Part shown: positions 1 to 5,106 of the stretch, piece by piece
How the letters are laid out: every line of letters starts with the position of its first letter
Position numbering within the stretch: position 1 is the stretch's first letter
Assembly: GCA_002452315.1 (NCBI GenBank)
Contig: DKFH01000202.1
Location: forward strand, 1-5,908
DNA from: Anaerolineaceae bacterium UBA6801
GTDB lineage: Bacteria; Chloroflexota; Anaerolineae; Anaerolineales; Anaerolineaceae
Length of the DNA stretch: 5,908 nucleotides
Direction of reading: 5' to 3'
The notes under the pieces: model-generated
The model's database searches: none
Told to the model about the DNA's origin: nothing
The model's input: the letters and a program-made list of their open reading frames with translations, nothing else
Made by a program: the position numbers and the translations under genes

Positions 1-299
1 CGTTCGCTGCGTAACCCTTTCTCGAGAGCATGCGGATAGAAATTACCCTCTCGTACCTGGGGGATCGCAAATGTCACCTTGCCTACCCTGGTGTTGACTG
101 TCTTTGGCTTGTATCCATTAGCATAGCCAGTTCTGTCTTCACTTCGTTCATAGGCCCGGGCATTGAGAAAATTCTCCCTTTCGAACAGCATCGCTTGGTT
201 AACCATCAACCGGATCATTTCAGACAGTCCTTCTAAGCCATTCTCTTGGATAAGTTCCAAATATTCTTCTGGTAAAGTACAATTGTTGTCGTAGATCAT
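1..299 (-). CDS. IS256-family (mutator-type) transposase, N-terminal part, cut by window edge
   Basis: This frame is open from an ATG at 299 to the left edge with no stop (99 codons). The protein begins MIYDNNCTLPEEYLEL and contains the family signatures ERSEDRTGYANGYKPKTV (about residues 55-72) and a Y-P-x-A-L-E-K-G-L-R-S-E-R block at about 87-99. These belong to the N-terminal DNA-binding region of IS256 transposases, which are usually about 400 residues long. The DDE catalytic residues would lie outside the window, so intactness cannot be judged. A good ribosome site, AAAGGAGTG, lies 7 bases before the ATG (GGAG at 310-307). The enzyme would move its own element by cut-and-paste or copy-out transposition. 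The family call is firm; the subgroup is not known. Confidence 0.93.
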   Translation of the reverse strand, partial: MIYDNNCTLPEEYLELIQENGLEGLSEMIRLMVNQAMLFERENFLNARAYERSEDRTGYANGYKPKTVNTRVGKVTFAIPQVREGNFYPHALEKGLRSE

Positions 300-375
300 G
301 GTTTCACTCCTTTCATTTTGACCCGACATCTTGTGAAAGGATACCGTGATCTACATTTTTTATCTACCCTTCGGT

Positions 376-407
376 CGAATTTACAGAAACAATGTTACAC
401 TAACAAA
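376..407 (-). repeat. Putative terminal inverted repeat of the IS256-type element
   Basis: Read on the minus strand, this T/A-rich stretch contains GTGTAACATTGTTTCTGTAA, similar in composition and in its TGTAA motifs to ends of IS256-family elements. The opposite end is not in the window, so the match cannot be confirmed by pairing the two ends. Confidence 0.35.
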
Positions 408-435
408 TAATCCCCCCATTCGCTCAATGAGGGGA
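401..435 (-). terminator. Probable intrinsic terminator of trpB2
   Basis: On the minus strand TCCCCTCATT (435-426), loop GAGCG, and AATGGGGGGA (420-411) form a 10-bp stem with one T-G pair, followed by TTATTTGTTA. On the plus strand the same site has a C-A mismatch, so the minus-strand RNA is the better folder. It begins 42 bases after the trpB2 stop codon. The T tract is interrupted, so efficiency is uncertain; it may be partly supplied by the adjoining insertion sequence. Confidence 0.6.
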
Positions 436-476
436 TCAGAAATTGGAAAGAAATCGAACCTAAGGCCGTCTGATGT

Positions 477-1844
477 TTATAACGTCACCTCAGGCAGCCG
501 GCTGCGGATGTCATCGGTGCTGACCTCAAGGGCATCATCAACCAGGTGGCCCTGGTGATAGTCGTCATAGGCCGAAAGATCCAGCAGGCCGTGCCCGGAA
601 AGGTTGAACAGGATCACCCGCTCCTCCCCCTTCTCCTTGGCGTCTAACGCTTCATCGATCGCCGCCCGAATGGCATGCGCGGTTTCGGGCGCAGGGATGA
701 TGCCCTCGGTTTGGGCGAAGAGCACCCCCGCCTGGAAGGTCCCGGGCTGGGGCACAGCCACCGCCTCAATGTAACCGGCCTCATAGAGCATGCAGATCTG
801 CGGCGCCATACCGTGATAGCGCAGGCCGCCCGCATGAATCGGCGGGGGGACAAAGTCATGTCCCAGGGTAAACATTTTCAAAATCGGCGCCATCTTAGCC
901 GTGTCGCCATAATCAAAAGCATACAAGCCCTTGGTCAGGCTGGGCGTTGCCTGGGGTTCCACCGCCACAATCCGGGTATCACGCCCCTCAGTCAAATTCT
1001 GGTGCAAAAAAGGAAAGGCAATACCGCCAAAATTCGAGCCACCCCCCACACACGCAATCACCACGTCCGGGTATTCATCGGCCATGTCCATTTGTTTCAG
1101 GCATTCCTGGCCGATCACAGTTTGGTGCAAGAGGACATGGTTCAGAACCGAACCAAGGCTGTATTTTTTCTCTCCGTTTGATCTAACTGCCGTCTCAACC
1201 GCTTCCGAGATGGCAATTCCCAGTGACCCAGGGCTTTCTGGGTTTTGTGTCAAAAACTGAGCGCCGAAATCCGTCCTGGTTGAGGGGCTGGGATAAATCT
1301 GAGCACCATAATTTTCGATGATCACCCTCCGGTAGGGTTTGCTATGGTAGGAAGTCCGCACCATGAAGACTTCCAGATCCATATTAAAGAAATTACATGC
1401 AATTGCCAAGGCAGACCCCCACTGACCGGCGCCGGTCTCCGTGGTTAGCGAGCGGGTGCCGTCAATTTTGTTGTAATAGGCTTGCGCCACGGCTGTGTTG
1501 GTTTTATGGCTGCCAGAAATGGATGCGCCCTCATTCTTATAATAGATATGGGCGGGCGTTCCCAGGGCTTTTTCCAGGCGTCGGGCTCTGATCAATGGCG
1601 TCGGGCGCCAGAGCTTATAAATCTCGCGCACCTCCTCGGGGATATCAATATAGCGCTCGGTGCTCATCTCCTGTTCGATCAGCGACATCGGGAACAGCAC
1701 ACTCAAAAATTCCGGTGTGATCGGCGCTTTCGTTTGCGGATTCAAAACAGGGGTGGGAGGCACGGGCATGTCCGCATTGATGTTGTACCACTGCTTGGGC
1801 AGGTCGTGCTCACTCAACAAGTATTTGTATTGTTCGTTCGTCAT
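477..1844 (-). CDS. trpB: Tryptophan synthase beta chain, TrpB2-type (stand-alone)
   Basis: This PLP enzyme of 455 residues condenses indole with L-serine to give L-tryptophan in the cytoplasm. Visible marks are RPTPL (80-84), the Schiff-base lysine in GSHKTN (K114), the ETGAGQWGS loop (136-144) with the glutamate that positions indole in the family, the phosphate-gripping GGGSN (267-271), GLRYHG (340-345), and SGHG near the C-terminus (416-419). The long N-terminal extension before PTPL and the RYHG block mark the TrpB2 group rather than the TrpA-coupled TrpB1. No trpA or other trp gene is adjacent, which fits use of free or salvaged indole. The ATG at 1844 has GGAGGA six bases upstream (1856-1851). 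The gene is preceded by a tRNA-Trp T-box, which supports a tryptophan role over other PLP lyase activities. All key residues are present and it looks intact. Confidence 0.95.
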   Translation of the reverse strand: MTNEQYKYLLSEHDLPKQWYNINADMPVPPTPVLNPQTKAPITPEFLSVLFPMSLIEQEMSTERYIDIPEEVREIYKLWRPTPLIRARRLEKALGTPAHIYYKNEGASISGSHKTNTAVAQAYYNKIDGTRSLTTETGAGQWGSALAIACNFFNMDLEVFMVRTSYHSKPYRRVIIENYGAQIYPSPSTRTDFGAQFLTQNPESPGSLGIAISEAVETAVRSNGEKKYSLGSVLNHVLLHQTVIGQECLKQMDMADEYPDVVIACVGGGSNFGGIAFPFLHQNLTEGRDTRIVAVEPQATPSLTKGLYAFDYGDTAKMAPILKMFTLGHDFVPPPIHAGGLRYHGMAPQICMLYEAGYIEAVAVPQPGTFQAGVLFAQTEGIIPAPETAHAIRAAIDEALDAKEKGEERVILFNLSGHGLLDLSAYDDYHQGHLVDDALEVSTDDIRSRLPEVTL

Positions 1845-1850
1845 CGTTCT

Positions 1851-1856
1851 TCCTCC
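1851..1856 (-). promoter_or_regulatory. Ribosome binding site of trpB2
   Basis: The minus strand reads GGAGGA, six bases before the ATG at 1844. It lies downstream of the T-box terminator, so it is transcribed only when the leader is read through. Confidence 0.85.
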
Positions 1857-1905
1857 AGGTCTGATAATAGTGGGTTGTCAGCCAGAGTAATGACGGTTGG
1901 CAATT

Positions 1906-1940
1906 AAAAAACGCTCATCCCAACTTGGGACGAACGTTTT
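1906..1940 (-). terminator. T-box regulated intrinsic terminator
   Basis: On the minus strand ACGTTCGTCCCA (1937-1926), loop AGT and TGGGATGAGCGT (1922-1911) pair over 12 bp with two G-U pairs, extended by three A-U pairs, and run into a T6 tract (1911-1906). Its 5' arm is shared with the antiterminator, so the two structures exclude each other. Confidence 0.95.
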
Positions 1941-1958
1941 AGTCCGTGGTGCCACCCA
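1926..1958 (-). promoter_or_regulatory. T-box antiterminator
   Basis: TGGG (1958-1955) pairs with CCCA (1929-1926) as helix A1. The 7-base bulge TGGCACC (1954-1948) is the tRNA acceptor-end contact. ACGGAC (1947-1942) pairs with GTTCGT (1935-1930) as helix A2, closing a 6-base loop. This consumes the 5' arm of the terminator. Confidence 0.92.
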
Positions 1959-1979
1959 GCTTAGGCGACCCGATTAAGC

Positions 1980-2005
1980 AAAAAACCCGTCAGTGTTGCA
2001 ACGGG
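1980..2005 (-). other. T-box stem III hairpin followed by a T6 run
   Basis: On the minus strand CCCGT (2005-2001) and ACGGG (1990-1986) form a 5-bp stem with a 10-base loop, followed directly by six T residues (1985-1980). Its place between stem II and the T-box fits stem III. The T run makes it look like a weak terminator, but the stem is short. Confidence 0.6.
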
Positions 2006-2128
2006 ATCCAGGCCAGCCTCACTCATTACTCAGGTACAGCAGGAAACCTGCGTATACCGTCCACCCTGATAACGGCGGTGTATCCGCTTGAAGCTACTCA
2101 TTGCTTTTCGCTCCAAGAACTCCGAGGC

Positions 2129-2131
2129 CCA
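2129..2131 (-). promoter_or_regulatory. T-box specifier codon UGG (Trp)
   Basis: In the minus-strand context GTGAATGGGCCTCGGAG the triplet after GAA and before the conserved purine-C-C-T run is TGG. This is the usual place of the specifier in the stem I internal loop, and UGG is the only tryptophan codon. Confidence 0.92.
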
Positions 2132-2239
2132 TTCACCACTGGCGTGTGTGCAGCTTCTCATCAACCGCTGCTCTCTGTGACACCGTATCAGCGCTTACTC
2201 TTCCTCATCAACGTCTGTTACTATTTAATTATTGCCCCT

Positions 2240-2267
2240 ATTATAGGCCAGTCAGGTAATTTGTCAA
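2240..2267 (-). promoter_or_regulatory. Sigma-70/SigA-type promoter of the T-box-trpB2 unit
   Basis: The minus strand carries consensus TTGACA (2267-2262), a 16-base spacer, and consensus TATAAT (2245-2240). Transcription is expected to start near 2233, about 20 bases before stem I. Both boxes match the consensus exactly, so initiation should be strong and control is left to the leader. Confidence 0.93.
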
Positions 2268-2290
2268 GCCCGCAACATAAAAAGTGTTCA

Positions 2291-2318
2291 GTAGGGGCGA
2301 CTCATGAGTCGCCCCTAC
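2291..2318. repeat. Perfect 28-base palindrome, probable REP-like extragenic repeat
   Basis: GTAGGGGCGACTCA is followed at once by its exact reverse complement, giving 14-base arms with no spacer. As RNA it would fold with a small loop at CATG. GTAGGGGCGA...TCGCCCCTAC palindromes recur between genes in many bacterial genomes, by recall. Only this copy is present in the window. It lies between the CPBP gene end and the trpB2 promoter; on the minus strand a T5 run follows 7 bases later, so it may also stop CPBP transcription. Confidence 0.85.
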
Positions 2319-2357
2319 CATCAACCAAATATTTTTTGGTATGGTTTTCAGAGTGTC

Positions 2358-2377
2358 GGAATCCAATCGGGGATTCC
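2358..2377. repeat. Short inverted repeat between CPBP gene and trpB2 leader
   Basis: GGAATCC (2358-2364) and GGATTCC (2371-2377) are perfect reverse complements around a 6-base loop. No T tract follows on either strand, so it is not a standard terminator. Role unknown. Apart from this, the 28-base palindrome and a weak ACCAAA/TTTGGT repeat (2324-2340), I see no gene in 2281-2490. Confidence 0.5.
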
Positions 2378-2490
2378 CTAAATTATCAACCTCCCATCAC
2401 CGCCAGAACAGCGGGAAGTCATAATAAATCGTATCGATAACGCCAATTTTTGGTTGTGTGGAGAATGGTCAATAAGGAAATATAAAGTAT

Positions 2491-3534
2491 TTAAGGCTGT
2501 TCTTCACGTACTTCCCGGGTAGGCGGTTCGTATTGCGCCAAATCGGTTTGCAATCTAAGCGGACCTCTGCGGCGCACATACAGCACGGTCAAAAGCCCCC
2601 CAATCACCATAGCCGCAAAACCTAAAACCCCCGCCTCAGGCCCAAATTCACCGCCGGTCAACCAAACCGGCCCGGTGACCTGGGTGGCAATCACCGTGGC
2701 TCCCGTCCGCACCCCGCTGACTGCGAATCCAAACACATTCCCCTGGAAGAAATTCCACGTGATATGCAGCCCAATTGGGATGGCCAGGCTGCCCGTTAAT
2801 ACCATCCCTAACCCGAGGAAAACCCCCGCCAGGCTGATATTGACCGCACTGACCCAGGTTGCATTGGGGTTGCCCAGGTGCAAAACCCCGAAAACCAGCG
2901 AAGACAGGCCAAAAGCCAATAACAGGGCAGTGCGCTTTCCAATCCACTTGCAGTTAAAACCCTCAGCCAAATTGATCAGATGATAGCCGCGCGACAGAAT
3001 TTCCTCATAGATGCCCACAAACACGAAGAATAACAGTGCCTGCAAAAACCCTTCAATAAAGCCCCCCACAGGTTGATTTACCGCAAAATACCCCGTCACC
3101 TGCAAGCCCCCCGTTAGCCAGCCCACTAAAAAGATCATGCCCATCAGCAGGGCGCCTAACCCCAAACCGAAGATAAAATCAACCCACCAACGTTTGGAAA
3201 AGGAAAAGCCGAACTCTCTAAATCGACGCCGGTCGATCCACCGGCCCGTAAGGAAAGTTGCCCCCAAAATGCCCAAAAATGTCGCCAGCGGTGTGATCAC
3301 CATCATGATCCACGGCGATTCAGCCCATTGGATCGGGCCAGTACCCCCCAGCACATCCTGAACATTTGTCCCGCCAGCCACATCCATCAAAACAACCACG
3401 GACATCAACCCGAGGGTAAATAGCGATGTCAGGATCAGCACCAACAGCGTATGGATTCCCAATCGCCACAACGCCCGCAGGCGTCGCTCTTCCTGGTTCC
3501 ACACAAGGGATAAAATTCGTCTGAAAATGGTCAT
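2491..3534 (-). CDS. CPBP (CAAX/Abi) family intramembrane metalloprotease
   Basis: The 347-residue protein is very hydrophobic, with about eight likely membrane spans (roughly 25-50, 75-97, 117-140, 160-177, 201-220, 229-249, 251-269 and 301-320). The three family motifs are intact: EEILSR (E177, E178, R182), FGVLH (F215, H219) and HITWN (H257, N261). In this family the glutamates and histidines form the membrane-embedded active site, related to Rce1 CAAX proteases. Substrates are generally unknown; bacterial members have been tied to peptide maturation and self-immunity. It ends in a charged, probably cytoplasmic tail (321-347). GGAGGG lies three bases before the ATG, slightly closer than usual. 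It is 135 bases after thyX on the same strand and has no obvious promoter of its own, so it may be read from ribF-thyX. No bacteriocin or secretion gene is adjacent. Confidence 0.9.
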   Translation of the reverse strand: MTIFRRILSLVWNQEERRLRALWRLGIHTLLVLILTSLFTLGLMSVVVLMDVAGGTNVQDVLGGTGPIQWAESPWIMMVITPLATFLGILGATFLTGRWIDRRRFREFGFSFSKRWWVDFIFGLGLGALLMGMIFLVGWLTGGLQVTGYFAVNQPVGGFIEGFLQALLFFVFVGIYEEILSRGYHLINLAEGFNCKWIGKRTALLLAFGLSSLVFGVLHLGNPNATWVSAVNISLAGVFLGLGMVLTGSLAIPIGLHITWNFFQGNVFGFAVSGVRTGATVIATQVTGPVWLTGGEFGPEAGVLGFAAMVIGGLLTVLYVRRRGPLRLQTDLAQYEPPTREVREEQP

Positions 3535-3669
3535 GTGCCCTCCCGGTTTAACAATCCAATCCTAAAATGGGTATTAGCCCCTCGGGTTGGCGGTGTGACC
3601 GGTGCCCAGTCTTCACGCCAGAGACCCAATCTTCATGTTGTGCAGCACCTGCCTGGCAGCTTTCCCAGC

Positions 3670-5106
3670 TTAGTGCGTCCTTACAGTTGTGAAATAGTGG
3701 CCCTCAAGCGCTTCCCAGGTGGTATCAGAGGGCATGTCCAGGTAGCTGCCCAATAGGGGATAAACCTTTTTAACTGCCTCAGCCATCTGGTAGGCCACCC
3801 GCCGGATCGAAAAGTGGGCGTTTGTCGCACCACGCAACCGGCAGAAGTGAAACACTTCGCGTAAATTCATGGCGAACAATATCCGCCGGTTAAACCCGTT
3901 GGGGATCACATAGCTGGCCACCGCGGGATTCCAATCGCTGATCTGCTCATACAGCCGGCCTGCCTGGCGCATGACCTCGAGATAGGCCTCCTCACAACCA
4001 GAAGCCGAAATGCCCTTGGGCACCGCAAAACCCAGGGATGCGCTCAGGGGCTGGACGGTTTGCGTCATCATGCGATGGCGTTTGAACTCAAAATACGCCC
4101 CCTGGTCCATCACCGCCTCAAAGGTCAGGTGGGCATACTCAAACTCGCGTAAGGGTTGGTCAAATTTGCCGCGCTCGGCCATCAGGTCGGCCGCTAATTG
4201 GGCTTTAGCCTCCCCCGAAAGGGTACCCACAGTCGCCAGACAGGATTGGGCGTCAGCCTGGTGCCCAAACCGGAACAAGGCTGCAGCCAAAACCCGCGCC
4301 TCTCCGTCTTGGTCCCAATCCAGCAGGCTGAAATCCTGCCCTTCACAACCCTGAGCGTTTATCCGCTGACTCCAGGCTGCGATTTTGTCCTCAACCGCCA
4401 GCAAATAAGTGTTACAGGCGGCATATTTGATCAGGGTGGGCGTCTCCAATTGACCGACTTCGCGCAACCGCTCGCCAATCGCCTGCACTTCTGCCAGCGG
4501 CGAGCTGAGCATCTTGCAAATCGCATACTCCAGCGCCCGGGCGTTGATTGTCACGCCCACATTGGCCAGGGCAGCCGCCGGAAGCAGAAACCGGCAGATA
4601 TCCACTGCGGCCGGCGCCAGGCGGCGTTCGTAAGCCCGGTCTGATTCGCCTGCCTCCTGCGGCAATGTGTCCTGTAGCCAGGCCTTCACCGGCGGAATGC
4701 ACGCCAAATAGGTCTCAAACAGCCGCAGGCACAGGTGATTGAATTCCGCTTCATAGGGGCTGCCATCCAGCTCATCAGGGGTGTAGTATGCATCCGCATC
4801 CCACAGCTGGTAACGGGTGGATTTTTCAGTGTAAGAGGCCAGCCGATTGGCCTCAATCGTTTCAATTGCCAGCCGAGAGACGTTTTCCAGCGCCAAATGC
4901 AGCACGGCGTGCTCCGCCACGGAACTATGCCCATAGCCCACCACCCATTTTTCGTGAAACCGGGCTGAACTTTCGTCATTTAACTCAGCAGCAATTTCGT
5001 CAAAGGGCTGGGGGGAGCGGGAGGTCTTGGCAAAGGCCACCGCGATCGTCTCCGGGCTGTAAGCCTTTGGGCTGAGCAGGTAGATACGTCGTCGTTTATT
5101 CGTCAT
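3670..5106 (-). CDS. thyX: Double-length FAD-dependent thymidylate synthase (ThyX family)
   Basis: ThyX makes dTMP from dUMP using methylene-tetrahydrofolate and FAD. This protein has 478 residues, about twice the usual 220-250, and reads as two ThyX domains. The N half (about 1-235) has GHSSVAEH (59-66), ANRLASYTEKSTRY (86-99) and NAR (188-190). The C half (about 265-478) has RHR (343-345), NLREVFHFCRLR (414-425) and AHFSIR (430-435). The canonical RHR-x7-S motif is split: the N half keeps R88-x7-S96 but lacks the first R-H, whereas the C half keeps RHR but has P353 where S is expected. I chose the ATG at 5106 because homology begins there (MTNKRRRIYLLSP), it overlaps the ribF stop by 11 bases, and AAGGA lies 9 bases upstream. 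The frame stays open to 5268 only within ribF. Translational coupling with ribF is likely. Catalysis is inferred, not certain. Confidence 0.9.
   Translation of the reverse strand: MTNKRRRIYLLSPKAYSPETIAVAFAKTSRSPQPFDEIAAELNDESSARFHEKWVVGYGHSSVAEHAVLHLALENVSRLAIETIEANRLASYTEKSTRYQLWDADAYYTPDELDGSPYEAEFNHLCLRLFETYLACIPPVKAWLQDTLPQEAGESDRAYERRLAPAAVDICRFLLPAAALANVGVTINARALEYAICKMLSSPLAEVQAIGERLREVGQLETPTLIKYAACNTYLLAVEDKIAAWSQRINAQGCEGQDFSLLDWDQDGEARVLAAALFRFGHQADAQSCLATVGTLSGEAKAQLAADLMAERGKFDQPLREFEYAHLTFEAVMDQGAYFEFKRHRMMTQTVQPLSASLGFAVPKGISASGCEEAYLEVMRQAGRLYEQISDWNPAVASYVIPNGFNRRILFAMNLREVFHFCRLRGATNAHFSIRRVAYQMAEAVKKVYPLLGSYLDMPSDTTWEALEGHYFTTVRTH

Larger units (their letters stand above)
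1..407 (-). mobile_element. IS256-family insertion sequence, 5' end only
   Basis: The block holds the first 99 codons of an IS256-type transposase and about 107 bases of leader before it; the rest lies beyond the left edge. The outer boundary is placed near 400-407 because the minus strand there reads TTGTTAGTGTAACATTGTTT and then CTGTAAATT, which resembles the T/A-rich, TGTAAA-containing ends of this family. The boundary is an estimate: the partner inverted repeat and the target duplication lie outside the window. The element sits immediately beyond the hairpin that ends trpB2. Confidence 0.7.
1906..2233 (-). ncRNA. T-box riboswitch sensing tRNA-Trp, leader of trpB2
   Basis: The leader RNA starts near 2233. 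Stem I shows the class signatures in order: GATGAGGAAGAGTA (2209-2196), CAGAGAG (2177-2171), the apical GGTTG (2167-2163), and the specifier loop GAATGGGCCTCGGAG (2134-2120), which sets codon UGG. Stem II, stem III (2005-1986) and the T-box proper TGGGTGGCACCACGG (1958-1944) follow, then the terminator. Uncharged tRNA-Trp binds both specifier and T-box bulge and stabilises the antiterminator, so transcription continues into trpB2. Charged tRNA leaves the terminator favoured. The bulge reads TGGC, whose C would pair with a G discriminator base, as in bacterial tRNA-Trp. Two independent contacts therefore point to tryptophan. Confidence 0.97.

Noticed and set aside
30..236. Plus-strand reading frame of 68 codons near the left edge
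   Set aside because: It is the antisense shadow of the IS256-type transposase, whose frame on the minus strand has clear family motifs and a ribosome site.
675..1260. Plus-strand frames opposite trpB2 (168 and 109 codons)
   Set aside because: They are antisense shadows of a well-conserved PLP enzyme; no family likeness and no start signals.
2291..2318. Palindrome as a CRISPR repeat
   Set aside because: Only one copy is present, with no spacers and no second repeat nearby.
2358..2377. Inverted repeat as the CPBP gene terminator
   Set aside because: The hairpin is only 7 bp and has no T tract on either strand.
1946..2440. Plus-strand reading frame of 164 codons over the trpB2 leader
   Set aside because: It runs antisense through the T-box and the palindrome, has no ribosome site or protein-family likeness, and the RNA structure explains this DNA.
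3535..3669. Promoter or terminator between thyX and the CPBP gene
   Set aside because: I found no convincing -35/-10 pair and no hairpin with a T tract in the 135 bases; TAATAC-like text near the CPBP start has no matching -35.
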